Of a stretch of 64,000 bases of DNA, positions 25,185 to 35,520 are shown one piece after another (positions within the stretch are counted from its first letter, which is position 1; each line of letters opens with the position of its first letter). Under the pieces are notes generated by a model, which ran no database searches, was not told where the DNA came from, and worked only from the letters and a program-made list of their open reading frames with translations. This stretch comes from a bacterium. Lineage in GTDB: Bacteria > Bacillota > Bacilli > Lactobacillales > Streptococcaceae. The stretch is from NCBI GenBank assembly GCA_905221235.1, contig CAJNCJ010000007.1, positions 37,952-101,951 on the forward strand. The letters are read 5' to 3'. The position numbers and the translations under genes were made by a program.

Positions 25185-25217
25185 TAAAAGTGAACAAGAA
25201 AAAAGGAGGAAAGTTCA

Positions 25218-25403
25218 ATGACAAATTTTGATGTTCTTGACAATCAATTTTTATCCTTATCTGAAAATGAATTATCAGATATTGATGGCGGTCTCGCTCC
25301 CTTGGTTATCTTTGGAGTAGCAGTATCTTGGAAAGCTATTGCAGGTGGAACAGCACTTATAGGTTCTGGTTTGGCAGCTGGTTATTTTTTAGGAGGAGAT
25401 TAA
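25218..25403 (+). CDS. cibA: Competence-induced two-peptide bacteriocin component CibA
   Basis: A 61-aa peptide with a double-glycine leader (ending ELSDIDGG) and a mature part of hydrophobic, glycine-rich sequence (GTALIGSGLAAGYFLGG) with small-residue spacing typical of two-peptide class IIb bacteriocins. AAGGAGG precedes the ATG. It lies between tsaB and the rpoY/RNase J genes, the pneumococcal cib position. CibAB is secreted during competence and helps trigger lysis of non-competent siblings. Confidence 0.82.
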   Translation: MTNFDVLDNQFLSLSENELSDIDGGLAPLVIFGVAVSWKAIAGGTALIGSGLAAGYFLGGD

Positions 25404-25404
25404 T

Positions 25405-25557
25405 ATGATGAAAGATTTGAACAACTATTGTGAAATTTCTAATAAGGAATTGCAAGAAATAAAGGGTGGCTTTGGTGTAGGTGTTGGTATCGCTTTATTT
25501 ATGGCAGGTTATACCATTGGAAAAGACCTTCGTAAAAAGTTTGGTAAGTCATGCTAG
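25405..25557 (+). CDS. cibB: Competence-induced bacteriocin component CibB
   Basis: A 50-aa peptide starting one nucleotide after the cibA stop, with AGGAGG upstream. The leader ends LQEIKGG and the mature peptide is about 26 residues, hydrophobic with a basic end (DLRKKFGKSC). A tandem ATG gives a one-residue ambiguity in the start. It would act with CibA as the second peptide. Confidence 0.8.
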   Translation: MMKDLNNYCEISNKELQEIKGGFGVGVGIALFMAGYTIGKDLRKKFGKSC

Positions 25558-25727
25558 ATAAAAAACACATTTTTAAAAGGATAAATTTTATTATCTTTAT
25601 CTCTTATAGTTTGCTCAGTATTCTCAATGATTTAAACATTACTACTATCCCTTTACCAATCGATTTATCTGTTTGTATTGTTTTGTTTTTAGTCTTCAAC
25701 TCTATTTTTGAGCAGAAGAATCATTAA
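25551..25727 (+). CDS. cibC: CibC-type bacteriocin immunity protein
   Basis: A 58-aa protein whose ATG overlaps the end of cibB by 7 nt. It has two predicted membrane helices (about residues 10-26 and 39-53) with charged ends (MLDKKHIFKR and EQKNH). Small two-helix proteins encoded directly after a bacteriocin are usually immunity proteins, and cibC occupies this place in pneumococcus. The assignment is by position and topology. Confidence 0.72.
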   Translation: MLDKKHIFKRINFIIFISYSLLSILNDLNITTIPLPIDLSVCIVLFLVFNSIFEQKNH

Positions 25728-25784
25728 TATAAAACTAATAAGCTCTGAAAATTCCATTGTCATGTCATTTTAGAAAAATGCAAA

Positions 25785-25819
25785 GACCACCTCATCTTGA
25801 TAGATGGGGTGGAATTTTT
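25785..25819 (+). terminator. Terminator of cibABC
   Basis: CCACCTCATC pairs with GATGGGGTGG (one G-T pair) around a six-base loop, followed by AATTTTT. Confidence 0.8.
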
Positions 25820-25851
25820 CGTATCGTAAATCTACTATCTACATATCCCCA

Positions 25852-25881
25852 AACAAAAATGCCCCAGCATGAGCAGGGCAT
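25852..25881 (-). terminator. Terminator of the DUF4059-like gene
   Basis: On the minus strand ATGCCC and GGGCAT form a stem directly followed by TTTTT; it starts one base after the stop codon. Confidence 0.7.
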
Positions 25882-26097
25882 CTAAGCATTTAATCCAAAG
25901 TAAAATACAAACCAAACGACATAGGTCACGAGGAGGAGAAAAAGCGAGTAGAGAGTCACAAAACTAATCTTCCACAAGAGCTTGCTTTGTCGTCGTTCCA
26001 TTTTGGCAAATAGAAGATTCCCCGCATAAACACAAACAACAAAAACAATAAAAGCCACCAAGCGGACTCCGATAGCAAAAGAAAATAAGTTATACAT
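25882..26097 (-). CDS. Small two-helix membrane protein (DUF4059-like)
   Basis: A 71-aa protein with two membrane helices (about 8-30 and 45-67) separated by a basic loop (KMERRQSKLLWK). AAGGAGG lies 8 nt before the ATG, and a terminator follows, so it is a stand-alone gene. Size and sequence fit the streptococcal DUF4059 family as I remember it; no function is known to me. Confidence 0.65.
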   Translation of the reverse strand: MYNLFSFAIGVRLVAFIVFVVCVYAGNLLFAKMERRQSKLLWKISFVTLYSLFLLLVTYVVWFVFYFGLNA

Positions 26098-26236
26098 AGG
26101 GCAACCTCCTTGACTTAAAAACTATAGGGAATTATGACAAACGATAAATTCCACTTCCGTTATCAAGATAACATATTTTCTTTATTTTTGCAAACGCTTC
26201 CCAACGAGTGACTCTGTGACTTTCTCGTTCCCGTCT

Positions 26237-26265
26237 TTTACTAATTTTTCATTTTGTGGTATAAT
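26237..26265 (+). promoter_or_regulatory. Promoter of rpoY-rnjA
   Basis: TTTACT and TATAAT are 17 nt apart, with TGG before the -10 hexamer (extended -10), about 110 nt upstream of rpoY. Confidence 0.6.
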
Positions 26266-26375
26266 TGAAATAATTGTAACGAATCAAGGTCAATCTAGAC
26301 AAAAAATGGAATGAAATCAAGCAAATATCTGCTAAAAGTTTGGAATAAGCTGACCTGTAAATAGAAAGGAACTAT

Positions 26376-26609
26376 ATGATTTACAAAGTTTTTTATCAAG
26401 AAACAAAAGAACGTAGCCCACGTCGTGAAACAACACGCGCACTATACCTAGACATCGATGCTAACTCAGAACTTGAGGGCCGTATCGCTGCTCGTCAACT
26501 TGTCGAAGAAAATCGCCCAGAGTACAATATCGAGTATATCGAACTCTTGTCTGACAAATTGCTAGATTACGAAAAAGAAACTGGCGCCTTCGAAATCACG
26601 GAGTTCTAA
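26376..26609 (+). CDS. rpoY: RNA polymerase epsilon subunit RpoY
   Basis: A 77-aa protein (former DUF1447) with the family opening [28 protein letters not shown]. The epsilon subunit binds near the RNA polymerase secondary channel in Firmicutes and resembles the phage inhibitor Gp2. It is encoded one nucleotide before the RNase J gene, the conserved linkage of rpoY and rnjA. Confidence 0.93.
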   Translation: MIYKVFYQETKERSPRRETTRALYLDIDANSELEGRIAARQLVEENRPEYNIEYIELLSDKLLDYEKETGAFEITEF

Positions 26610-26610
26610 T

Positions 26611-28290
26611 ATGGCCTATACTCTTAAACCTGAAGAAGTCGGCGTTTTTGCCATCGGTGGTCTGGGAGAAATCGGGAAAAATACATACGGGATTGAATAC
26701 CAAGATGAGATTATCATCGTCGATGCTGGGATTAAATTCCCAGAAGATGACTTGCTGGGTATCGACTATGTCATTCCTGACTACTCTTACATCGTAGACA
26801 ATATCGACCGCGTCAAGGCTGTTTTGATTACCCACGGACACGAGGACCACATCGGTGGGATTCCTTTCCTGCTCAAGCAAGCAAATGTCCCGATTTACGC
26901 TGGACCACTTGCCTTGGCTTTAATCCGTGGGAAGCTCGAAGAACATGGCCTCCTGCGCAACGCCAAACTTTACGAAATCAACCACAACACTGAGTTGACC
27001 TTTAAAAATCTCAAGGCAACTTTCTTTAGAACGACTCACTCTATTCCAGAGCCTTTGGGGATTGTCATTCATACTCCTCAAGGGAAAATTGTCTGTACGG
27101 GTGACTTCAAGTTTGACTTAACACCAGTTGGTGAACCAGCAGATTTGCACCGTATGGCTGCGCTTGGTGAAGAAGGCGTGCTCTGTCTCCTGTCTGACTC
27201 AACAAATGCAGAAGTGCCAACCTTTACCAACTCTGAAAAAGTCGTTGGCCAGTCCATCATGAAGATTATCCAAGGCATCGAAGGACGTATCATCTTTGCA
27301 TCCTTTGCCTCAAATATCTTCCGTCTCCAGCAAGCAACAGAAGCTGCTGTTAAGACTGGACGTAAGATTGCGGTCTTTGGTCGTTCTATGGAAAAGGCCA
27401 TTGTTAACGGAATCGACCTTGGCTACATCAAAGCTCCTAAAGGAACCTTTATCGAGCCAAATGAAATCAAAGACTACCCTGCAGGAGAAATTCTGATCCT
27501 CTGTACAGGTAGTCAAGGCGAGCCTATGGCAGCCCTCTCTCGTATCGCCAACGGAACCCACCGTCAGGTACAACTCCAACCAGGCGATACGGTTATCTTC
27601 TCTTCAAGTCCAATCCCTGGAAACACTACTAGCGTCAACAAACTGATCAACATCATTTCTGAAGCTGGTGTCGAAGTTATCCACGGTAAGGTTAACAATA
27701 TCCATACATCTGGACACGGTGGTCAGCAAGAGCAAAAACTCATGCTCCGCTTGATTAAGCCAAAATACTTCATGCCTGTCCACGGTGAATACCGCATGCA
27801 AAAAGTCCACGCTGGACTAGCGGTGGATACTGGTGTTGAAAAGGACAATATCTTTATCATGAGCAATGGTGATGTGCTTGCCCTCACTGCTAACTCAGCT
27901 CGTATAGCAGGTCATTTCAACGCCCAAGACATCTATGTCGATGGAAATCGTATCGGTGAAATTGGTGCAGCTGTTCTTAAAGATCGTCGTGATCTATCTG
28001 AAGACGGTGTCGTTCTGGCAGTCGCAACTGTCGACTTCAAGTCTCAGATGATTCTGTCTGGTCCAGACATCCTCAGCCGAGGCTTTGTCTACATGAGAGA
28101 GTCTGGAGACTTGATTCGTCAAAGTCAGCGTATCCTCTTCAATGCCATTCGTATCGCACTGAAAAACAAGGATGCTAGCGTGCAATCTGTCAATGGTGCC
28201 ATTGTCAACGCTATTCGCCCCTTCCTTTATGAAAATACAGAACGTGAACCAATCATTATCCCTATGATTCTCACACCAGATGAAGAATAA
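26611..28290 (+). CDS. rnjA: Ribonuclease J1
   Basis: A 559-aa metallo-beta-lactamase/beta-CASP ribonuclease. The zinc motif [15 protein letters not shown] (HxHxDH) is at about residues 75-90, followed by the beta-CASP region ([25 protein letters not shown]) and a C-terminal domain. It degrades and processes RNA in both 5' exonuclease and endonuclease modes. The start codon lies one nucleotide after the rpoY stop. A bidirectional terminator separates it from convergent mnmG. Confidence 0.93.
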   Translation: MAYTLKPEEVGVFAIGGLGEIGKNTYGIEYQDEIIIVDAGIKFPEDDLLGIDYVIPDYSYIVDNIDRVKAVLITHGHEDHIGGIPFLLKQANVPIYAGPLALALIRGKLEEHGLLRNAKLYEINHNTELTFKNLKATFFRTTHSIPEPLGIVIHTPQGKIVCTGDFKFDLTPVGEPADLHRMAALGEEGVLCLLSDSTNAEVPTFTNSEKVVGQSIMKIIQGIEGRIIFASFASNIFRLQQATEAAVKTGRKIAVFGRSMEKAIVNGIDLGYIKAPKGTFIEPNEIKDYPAGEILILCTGSQGEPMAALSRIANGTHRQVQLQPGDTVIFSSSPIPGNTTSVNKLINIISEAGVEVIHGKVNNIHTSGHGGQQEQKLMLRLIKPKYFMPVHGEYRMQKVHAGLAVDTGVEKDNIFIMSNGDVLALTANSARIAGHFNAQDIYVDGNRIGEIGAAVLKDRRDLSEDGVVLAVATVDFKSQMILSGPDILSRGFVYMRESGDLIRQSQRILFNAIRIALKNKDASVQSVNGAIVNAIRPFLYENTEREPIIIPMILTPDEE

Positions 28291-28295
28291 GTAAA

Positions 28296-28328
28296 CAAAA
28301 CAGCCCCGATTTTTCGGAGCTGTTTTTC
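28296..28328. terminator. Bidirectional terminator between rnjA and mnmG
   Basis: AAACAGCCCCGA and TCGGAGCTGTTTTT form a hairpin with A-rich and T-rich flanks, suited to both convergent genes. Confidence 0.8.
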
Positions 28329-28329
28329 T

Positions 28330-30243
28330 CTATGCTTTCTTTTCTTGATTTTTAGAAATACTACGATTTTTACCTTCCAAATACACCATCAAAATAGAAA
28401 TATCTGCTGGGTTTACTCCCGAAATACGGCTGGCTTGGCCGATGGTTTCTGGATTGATGAGTTTGAACTTCTGACGGGCTTCTGTCGCGATAGAATCAAT
28501 ATCATCCCAATCGATATTGGCTGGAATGCGTTTTTCTTCCATACGTTTCATCTTGGCAACCTGATCCATAGCTTTTGAGATGTAACCCTCGTATTTGATT
28601 TCTGTTTCAATCAATTCGATAATCTTGTCATCCAAGTCCTCTGCAGCTGGTCCGATGAAAGCTACCACATCTTGGTAAGAAACTTCTGGACGGCGAAGGA
28701 ATTCCTTGGCTGTCACTGCATCTGTCAACGACTTAAAGCCCATCTCCTCAACCTTAGCATTGGTTTCCTTGACTGGCTTGAGTTTGATACTGTCTAGGCG
28801 TTTCATCTCATTGTCAAATTGATTTTTCTTAATTTCAAAGCGAGCCCAGCGTTCATCATCCACAAGACCAATCTCACGTCCCATCTCTGTCAAACGCATA
28901 TCAGCATTATCATGACGGAGGATGAGACGGTATTCAGCACGACTGGTCAAGAGACGGTAGGGTTCAATAGTTCCCTTGGTCACCAAGTCGTCAATCATGA
29001 CCCCAATATAACCGTCACTACGCTTCAAAATCAACTCAGGCTTGCCTTGGATTTTCAGAGCCGCATTGATACCCGCGATAATCCCTTGGCCAGCAGCTTC
29101 TTCGTAACCTGACGTTCCATTTGTCTGACCAGCTGTGAAAAGTCCTGAGATTTTCTTGGTTTCCAGAGTCGCACGCAACTGATGAGGCAAGACCATGTCG
29201 TACTCAATGGCATAACCTGTTCGCATCATCTCAGCATTTTCCAAACCTTTGATGGAATGAACCAGTTCACGTTGCACATCTTCAGGCAGACTCGTTGAAA
29301 GACCTTGGACGTAAACTTCCTCTGTATTGCGCCCTTCTGGCTCAAGGAAGAGTTGGTGGCGTTCCTTGTCCGCAAAGCGCACAATCTTGTCCTCAATCGA
29401 CGGACAGTAACGAGGCCCCACTCCCTTGACCACACCTGTAAACATAGGCGCACGGTGAAGGTTGTTTTGGATAATCTCATGACTGGTACCGTTGGTATAG
29501 GTCAACCAGCATGGCACTTGGTCCTTGACATAATCTTCATCACGTGAAGTGTATGAGAAGTGATTAGGCGCTTCGTCTCCTGGTTGGATTTCTGTCACAT
29601 CGTAATTGATAGAGGAAGCCTTGACACGTGGAGGTGTACCCGTCTTGAAACGACCAATTTCAAGTCCCAATTCCTTGAGATTGTCAGCTAGGTTAATCGA
29701 AGCTAGGCTATGGTTAGGACCTGACGAATACTTGAGGTCTCCGATGATAATTTCCCCACGGAGGGCAGTCCCTGTCGTCACGATAACAGCCTTAGCAGCA
29801 TACTCTTGATGGGTCGCTGTACGCACACCGACAACCTTGTCATCTTCCACCAAAATCTCATCAATCATGGTTTGACGAAGGGTGAGATTCTCTTGATTTT
29901 CAACTGTCTTGCGCATTTCCTTAGAGTAAAGCTCCTTGTCAGCCTGCGCACGAAGGGCACGCACCGCTGGCCCCTTCCCTGTGTTGAGCATCTTCATCTG
30001 GATGTAAGTCTTGTCAATGGTCTTGGCCATCTCACCACCAAGTGCATCAACTTCACGCACGACAATCCCCTTGGCAGAACCACCGATAGAGGGATTACAT
30101 GGCATGAAAGCCAGCATTTCAATATTGATGGTCGCAAGCAAGACCTTGCAGCCCATACGGCTGGCTGCTAGGGATGCTTCGACCCCAGCGTGTCCCGCAC
30201 CGATTACAATAATATCGTATTCTTCTGTAAAATTATAATTCAT
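28330..30243 (-). CDS. mnmG: tRNA uridine-5-carboxymethylaminomethyl synthesis protein MnmG
   Basis: A 637-aa FAD enzyme (GidA). The dinucleotide-binding motif [19 protein letters not shown] starts at about residue 13, [11 protein letters not shown] follows, and the C-terminal helical tRNA-binding domain is complete ([20 protein letters not shown]). With MnmE it modifies the wobble uridine (xm5U34). AGGAGAG precedes the ATG. It lies 9 nt after the nudix gene in the same operon. Confidence 0.95.
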   Translation of the reverse strand: MNYNFTEEYDIIVIGAGHAGVEASLAASRMGCKVLLATINIEMLAFMPCNPSIGGSAKGIVVREVDALGGEMAKTIDKTYIQMKMLNTGKGPAVRALRAQADKELYSKEMRKTVENQENLTLRQTMIDEILVEDDKVVGVRTATHQEYAAKAVIVTTGTALRGEIIIGDLKYSSGPNHSLASINLADNLKELGLEIGRFKTGTPPRVKASSINYDVTEIQPGDEAPNHFSYTSRDEDYVKDQVPCWLTYTNGTSHEIIQNNLHRAPMFTGVVKGVGPRYCPSIEDKIVRFADKERHQLFLEPEGRNTEEVYVQGLSTSLPEDVQRELVHSIKGLENAEMMRTGYAIEYDMVLPHQLRATLETKKISGLFTAGQTNGTSGYEEAAGQGIIAGINAALKIQGKPELILKRSDGYIGVMIDDLVTKGTIEPYRLLTSRAEYRLILRHDNADMRLTEMGREIGLVDDERWARFEIKKNQFDNEMKRLDSIKLKPVKETNAKVEEMGFKSLTDAVTAKEFLRRPEVSYQDVVAFIGPAAEDLDDKIIELIETEIKYEGYISKAMDQVAKMKRMEEKRIPANIDWDDIDSIATEARQKFKLINPETIGQASRISGVNPADISILMVYLEGKNRSISKNQEKKA

Positions 30244-30252
30244 GTTTCTCTC

Positions 30253-30708
30253 CTATTCCTCAAGATGAATGTGTCTTAGTTGGCCGTCCCAATCTGGCAG
30301 GGCCGTTTTTAAAAAGGCTGGAACTAGATTGATACCCTTAAGCTTGTCCAAGTCAATCCACTCACAGGGCTGCGATTTTTCATCTTCCTGCATGGTCAAT
30401 GGGGCATCCTCAAGCAAGTCCACCAAATAATGAAACTCGATATTGTGATAGGAAACACCGTCCTGTTCAAAACGATTTTCAACTACGAAAGCTAGTTGCC
30501 CAGCTTGAGCTCGGACACCTAATTCTTCCCTCACTTCACGAACTACCGCGTCTTCCGTGCTTTCATTGACTTGAATCGCACCGCCGATAGTATAATACTT
30601 GCCCTCATCTTTGGTAACTAGGAGTTTGCGATTTTGAAGAATCAAGGCTGTCGCTCGAACACCAAAAACCGTATTTCCTACTTTTGTCCGAAAGTCTTGT
30701 TGAGTCAT
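30253..30708 (-). CDS. Nudix hydrolase
   Basis: A 151-aa MutT-type protein with a complete Nudix box, GGAIQVNESTEDAVVREVRE followed by ELGV (G-x5-E-x7-RE-x2-EE-x-G-V with V replaced only conservatively). The start at 30708 follows AGAGGAAAGG; a longer frame from 30735 has no site. It is upstream of mnmG in a two-gene operon with its own promoter. The substrate is unknown; nucleotide pool sanitation or ADP-ribose hydrolysis are family options. Confidence 0.88.
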   Translation of the reverse strand: MTQQDFRTKVGNTVFGVRATALILQNRKLLVTKDEGKYYTIGGAIQVNESTEDAVVREVREELGVRAQAGQLAFVVENRFEQDGVSYHNIEFHYLVDLLEDAPLTMQEDEKSQPCEWIDLDKLKGINLVPAFLKTALPDWDGQLRHIHLEE

Positions 30709-30819
30709 TTTTATCCTTTCCTCTAAACGACACAAAAACAGTCAAAACTCCAAAGAAGTGCAGGACAAAAAAGCCTGCAACATCCATGAGCTTTGACCAT
30801 CATTTCTATTGCTTTTATT

Positions 30820-30847
30820 ATTGTAGCAAATTGAGAAAATTTGTCAA
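30820..30847 (-). promoter_or_regulatory. Promoter of the nudix-mnmG operon
   Basis: Minus-strand TTGACA (30847-30842) and TACAAT (30825-30820) are 16 nt apart; the -35 begins two bases after the mnmA stop codon. Confidence 0.65.
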
Positions 30848-30848
30848 T

Positions 30849-32048
<1,200 letters not shown>

Positions 32049-32081
32049 TCATTATAACATGCTTGGTTAGAGAAGACAAGG

Positions 32082-32211
32082 AAAGGAGCCAATCTTGACT
32101 CCTTTGTTGAAAAAATTGTTTTAACCTTGTCCTTTCTTTTCTAAACCGAAAATGAAACGGTAATCGATAAAGATGCCCATGATTGAATAGGCACATAAAA
32201 ATATCCTACAC
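32082..32211 (-). other. Terminator-like hairpin and short hydrophobic remnant frame
   Basis: On the minus strand AAGGAGTC and GGCTCCTT form a hairpin (32104-32083). Upstream of it a stop-terminated frame reads IFLCAYSIMGIFIDYR and then FIFGLEKKGQG before TAA. It has no ribosome site or usable start, so it looks like the tail of a lost gene. It may mark the edge of the region that holds pspA in pneumococcus; that is inference. Confidence 0.4.
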
Positions 32212-32403
32212 TTACTTTGCATTATTCCGTGATTGAATGTATTTAACAACAATATAGATAAGAAAGGCAAGCATGATTGCCAAATAGCTCACTATAAGGA
32301 AAACATGCTTAAAAATAATAGTATCAAATAAACTCACGATAGCTAATAATAGATTTATAATAAATACTATAGTCGCAAATAGTTGTACTTTTTTATCTTT
32401 CAT
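32212..32403 (-). CDS. Small membrane protein, probable bacteriocin immunity protein
   Basis: A 63-aa protein with two membrane helices (about 9-28 and 34-55), charged N-terminus MKDKK and basic C-terminus (QSRNNAK). It begins 2 nt after the bacteriocin-like gene, so it is co-translated with it. Such proteins directly after class II bacteriocins usually confer self-immunity. No specific family is recognised. Confidence 0.55.
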   Translation of the reverse strand: MKDKKVQLFATIVFIINLLLAIVSLFDTIIFKHVFLIVSYLAIMLAFLIYIVVKYIQSRNNAK

Positions 32404-32405
32404 AA

Positions 32406-32708
32406 CTAGTCCCAGCCTAAATTACTTTCCAATATCCTACCGAAATTATAGCCGGTAATAAAGCCTGACATATAACCTGTTGCTGCACCACAAGTAGCTA
32501 AAATGAATGCATAGCTAACTGTACCAATAACTGGTAAGTTTATTGTCCCTAGTGCTGCACCAGCTGCCGCACCAGTTATAGCTCCTGCTATTCCGCCTGC
32601 GACAGCACCTACACCTCCACAAAGCATGGCAAGCCACCCTTCGCCATCAAGATACATCATTTCTTGTTCATCAATAGTAACATAGTTGTTTGGTAATACG
32701 AGTTCCAT
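32406..32708 (-). CDS. Bacteriocin-like glycine-rich double-glycine peptide
   Basis: A 100-aa peptide. The leader (MELVLPNNYVTIDEQEMMYL then DGEG) has the EMMYLDG pattern seen in streptococcal class II bacteriocin precursors, with Gly-Glu-Gly in place of Gly-Gly. The mature part is strongly hydrophobic with repeated small-residue motifs (GGVGAVAGGIAGAITGAAAG), then TGYMSGFITGYNFG and end ESNLGWD. The ATG at 32708 follows AAGGAG; a TTG one codon earlier is less likely. Such hydrophobic glycine-zipper peptides form membrane pores. It probably uses a Com/Blp-type exporter encoded elsewhere. Confidence 0.7.
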   Translation of the reverse strand: MELVLPNNYVTIDEQEMMYLDGEGWLAMLCGGVGAVAGGIAGAITGAAAGAALGTINLPVIGTVSYAFILATCGAATGYMSGFITGYNFGRILESNLGWD

Positions 32709-32735
32709 CAAAATTCTCCTTTTTTATTAAGCATG

Positions 32736-32754
32736 GTTAGGATAGTTTCCTAAC
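32736..32754. promoter_or_regulatory. Dyad upstream of the bacteriocin-like gene
   Basis: GTTAGGA and TCCTAAC are separated by five bases, 28 nt before the ATG. Possible operator or leader hairpin. Confidence 0.4.
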
Positions 32755-32853
32755 AAGTGATTGTCGACTGTGTTTATAGCACTTAGTTACCTAGATAGCT
32801 TTCCTTTATCATGTCTGATTTTAAGCCGTTCTAAGATTTAATCCATATTTCTA

Positions 32854-33585
32854 TTACTTGCTATTTTTAAATAATTCGTATTCCTTTTCTTTGATAAATG
32901 GAACTGAAAAATTAGAAAAAATTAGTAGAATCGAAAACAGATATCCGTCTTTTTGTATCACTAAAACATAACTTAAAAATATATAGACCATCAAATCTAG
33001 TGCAAAAAGAGAAAATATCCTCCTTTTCATCATCTCACTTGAATTAAAGATTCTGTTTAATAGAAGCTTTATCGTAGTATCTACACAAATTTTTATCAAA
33101 AAGATAAGAGCCAATACACGATTATCAACTGTACCATGAAGAATAAATGGAAATATAGTTAATATAAAACTAGAAATCTCTAAATATTTTATCCAAGGAG
33201 ATTGAGACATCTTACTTTTAAACTGACTGATTTTCCTATATTCACTAGCTAATCTAGTATCAAAATCTCTACCAATTTTATTAAAGATTAAGAACTCCAG
33301 AATAAAAATACTGATTAATACGATATAAGTAGAAACGTTTCCTGGGAAAAATTTATTGATTAAAATTGGAAAACTCATTAACAGAATCGAATTTATGGCT
33401 AGACAGATAGATACTATTTTATTTTTCACAGAATATAGAGGTAGTGATACTATTGAGTAGATAAATGCTAAAAAAATAAGCAAGAAATACTCAGTACTGC
33501 TAATTAACGGCGCCCTTAATGATAAAAATAGATAGGCACCCCACACGATGATATGCGCTTTACGAATTGACTCTAGATTACTCAT
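32854..33585 (-). CDS. Polytopic membrane protein near bacteriocin, unknown function
   Basis: A 243-aa protein with about eight membrane segments and short loops, strongly AT-rich. The start at 33585 is set by AGAGGAAG; an upstream in-frame ATG at 33612 has no site. It is transcribed away from the Rgg-like gene and towards the bacteriocin-like peptide 145 nt downstream. No family is recognised; self-immunity or peptide handling is possible from position only. Confidence 0.55.
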   Translation of the reverse strand: MSNLESIRKAHIIVWGAYLFLSLRAPLISSTEYFLLIFLAFIYSIVSLPLYSVKNKIVSICLAINSILLMSFPILINKFFPGNVSTYIVLISIFILEFLIFNKIGRDFDTRLASEYRKISQFKSKMSQSPWIKYLEISSFILTIFPFILHGTVDNRVLALIFLIKICVDTTIKLLLNRIFNSSEMMKRRIFSLFALDLMVYIFLSYVLVIQKDGYLFSILLIFSNFSVPFIKEKEYELFKNSK

Positions 33586-33622
33586 GCTTCTTCCTCTTAT
33601 CCTTGGTTCCATTTTTAAACTA

Positions 33623-33638
33623 TGTCAACCTTTTTCAC
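33623..33638. repeat. Rgg-locus direct repeat, copy 1
   Basis: TGTCAACCTTTTTCAC, 14 of 16 identical to copy 2 at 33711-33726, in the same orientation. It is placed upstream of the divergent membrane protein gene. Confidence 0.5.
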
Positions 33639-33710
33639 AACTTTATTTCGACTTTCTTTTTTACTTTCTACATTGCTATGATACAATATTTTTAACAAGA
33701 TTTTATTGTT

Positions 33711-33726
33711 TGTTAACTTTTTTCAC
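33711..33726. repeat. Rgg-locus direct repeat, copy 2
   Basis: TGTTAACTTTTTTCAC lies just ahead of the ribosome site of the Rgg-like gene, downstream of its probable -10 (TACAAT near 33682). It is a candidate autoregulatory site. Confidence 0.45.
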
Positions 33727-33741
33727 GAAAAGGAGAAAATC

Positions 33742-34605
33742 ATGCGTTATGATTTCGGAAAGGTCTATAAAGAAATACGTGAGTCAAAGGGGCTGACCCA
33801 AGAAGAGGTCTGTGGGGGTGTTCTCTCAAGAACCAGCCTATCAAAAATCGAAAGCGGTAAGACAACTCCAAAATATGAAAATATGGAATTTCTTCTCCGT
33901 CAAATCAATATGAGTTTTGAAGAGTTTGAGTATATCTGCCACCTCTATCAACCGAGCCAACGAACAGAAATCATGCAAACCTATCTCAATATGAGCTCAA
34001 CCCTAGGGACTAGTGAACTCGAAAAACTATTTCAAAAATGCCAAGACTATCTCAAAACCCACCACGACCTGCCCATAGAAGAAATCAGAGATATGTTGGA
34101 AATTGTCATTCATATCCGTCAACATGGTACAGAGCAACTGTCAAACCAAGTGAAACAGACTGTCAAAAAACTTTGGGAGAAAATTGAAAAACAAGATACA
34201 TGGTATGAAAATGACCTAAAAATCCTCAATACCATCCTTTTCAGCTTTCCCATTGAACACCTCCATCTCATCACTGAAAAAATCTTGCAACGCTTGGAAG
34301 TCTATAAAAACTATCAACATCTACATGACTTGCGAGTGACAATCCTACTCAACCTTTCCACCATTTACTTATACAATCAAGACAAAAACATGTGTAAGCA
34401 AATCTGCTATACTTTACTAGAGGACGCCAAGAACAAGAAAAGCTACGATAGGCTTGCTATCTGCTATGTCCGTATCGGGATTTGTAGGAATGATGCTAAA
34501 TTGATCCAAAAAGGCTTCACACTTCTAGAGCTGACCGAGGAAACTTCTATGCTGTCTCATCTCAAAAAAGAAGTGGAGACCTATTACCAACCAAAGAAAT
34601 TATAA
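33742..34605 (+). CDS. Rgg-like helix-turn-helix regulator beside bacteriocin locus
   Basis: A 287-aa protein with N-terminal XRE motif (YDFGKVYKEIRESKGLTQEE, SRTSLSKIESGKTTP) and a helical TPR-type C-terminal domain (about 70-287). AAAGGAG precedes the ATG at 33742; the frame extends upstream without a site. It is divergent from the membrane protein and bacteriocin-like genes, which are its likely targets. No SHP-type pheromone ORF was seen next to it. A bidirectional terminator follows. Confidence 0.8.
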   Translation: MRYDFGKVYKEIRESKGLTQEEVCGGVLSRTSLSKIESGKTTPKYENMEFLLRQINMSFEEFEYICHLYQPSQRTEIMQTYLNMSSTLGTSELEKLFQKCQDYLKTHHDLPIEEIRDMLEIVIHIRQHGTEQLSNQVKQTVKKLWEKIEKQDTWYENDLKILNTILFSFPIEHLHLITEKILQRLEVYKNYQHLHDLRVTILLNLSTIYLYNQDKNMCKQICYTLLEDAKNKKSYDRLAICYVRIGICRNDAKLIQKGFTLLELTEETSMLSHLKKEVETYYQPKKL

Positions 34606-34633
34606 AAAAGTCGAGGGGTTTCCTCGACCTTTT
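34605..34633. terminator. Bidirectional terminator between Rgg-like gene and LysM gene
   Basis: GTCGAGG (34610-34616) and CCTCGAC (34622-34628) flanked by A-run and T-run. Confidence 0.8.
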
Positions 34634-34656
34634 CATCTTATTCTATTCGTTATTCC

Positions 34657-35280
34657 TTAATACCAGCCGTTGTTAAGCCAGAAGTTTTTCGCAGCTGACC
34701 ATGAACCGTAACGTCCTGCAACGTAAGCATCTGCTACACGTTCTTGGTTTTCTGCTGAGTAATCACCATTCAAGTATGAATCTGTCAATTGGTAGCGTCC
34801 GATGTAACGTCCGTTTGTAGCTGTGTAGCTACCGCCTGATTCTTTTTGAGCGATCCATTCTTTGGCTTCTGCTTCAGATCCGCTTACAGTTGTAGCAACT
34901 GTTTCTTCGGCTACTGGCGCGCTTGCCGCTGGAGTTTCTTCTTCTGCCACCTCTGTAGTTTCTGCTGCTGGAGCTGAAACAGTCTCATCTTGGGCAGCTG
35001 GTGCTGCATAAGTCGTTGAAGCTGGTGCTACTGGCGCTGCTGGACCATCGATAACCAACTCTTGACCAACATAAATCATATGGATGTTGTCAATGTGGTT
35101 ATTTTCTGCCAATTTCTCAACTGTTGTGTTGTGAGTTTCAGCGATTTCTGAAAGTGTATCACCTTCTTTAACAGTGTAAGTTGATGATTCTTGAGCAGAT
35201 ACAAATGATGGAGCAAATACTGCAAACAAGGCAGCTACTCCTGCAAGAGTTGTTTTAATCTTTTTAGTTGTTGATTTCAT
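34657..35280 (-). CDS. Secreted LysM protein with lysozyme-like C-terminal domain
   Basis: A 207-aa secreted protein: signal peptide (about 1-29, cut after SFVSA), one LysM domain (about 33-78, YTVKEGDTLSEIAETHNTTVEKL) for peptidoglycan binding, an Ala/Glu/Thr/Pro-rich linker (about 80-135), and a C-terminal transglycosylase-like domain (WIAQKESGGSYTATNGRYIG, YGSWSAAKNFW) with the Glu expected for catalysis in KESGG. It corresponds to the pneumococcal LysM protein next to the serine dehydratase genes, a reported member of the WalRK cell-wall regulon. A WalR-like site overlaps the -35 region. Confidence 0.85.
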   Translation of the reverse strand: MKSTTKKIKTTLAGVAALFAVFAPSFVSAQESSTYTVKEGDTLSEIAETHNTTVEKLAENNHIDNIHMIYVGQELVIDGPAAPVAPASTTYAAPAAQDETVSAPAAETTEVAEEETPAASAPVAEETVATTVSGSEAEAKEWIAQKESGGSYTATNGRYIGRYQLTDSYLNGDYSAENQERVADAYVAGRYGSWSAAKNFWLNNGWY

Positions 35281-35311
35281 ATTCGAAAATTCTCCTTCTT
35301 TCTATAGTACT

Positions 35312-35344
35312 ATCATACCCTTTAAATATTACTGTTTCTTGACA
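35312..35344 (-). promoter_or_regulatory. LysM gene promoter with WalR-like box
   Basis: On the minus strand TGTCAA and AGTAAT (35344-35328) are separated by five bases, one mismatch from the WalR consensus TGTNAN-N5-TGTNAN. A -10 TATGAT follows at 35317-35312. There is no -35 consensus, in keeping with activation. Confidence 0.45.
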
Positions 35345-35481
35345 CTTTTATGTAGAAATATTACAAAATTATTTTTTATTTCCCTAAATAAGCTATTTTT
35401 TGTCATAAAAGATACTATTTTTATGCTATTTGTAGTGTAAAAAGGTTTTCATCCACAATTAAAGCCAAGACCTTCATTCTT

Positions 35482-35490
35482 TGATATAAT
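35482..35490 (+). promoter_or_regulatory. Extended -10 promoter of the serine dehydratase operon
   Basis: TGATATAAT (TG-N-TATAAT) lies 30 nt upstream of the ATG, with no good -35 element. Confidence 0.5.
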
Positions 35491-35520
35491 AGAGATAAGA
35501 ATTTTTATAAGGGGAAACTG

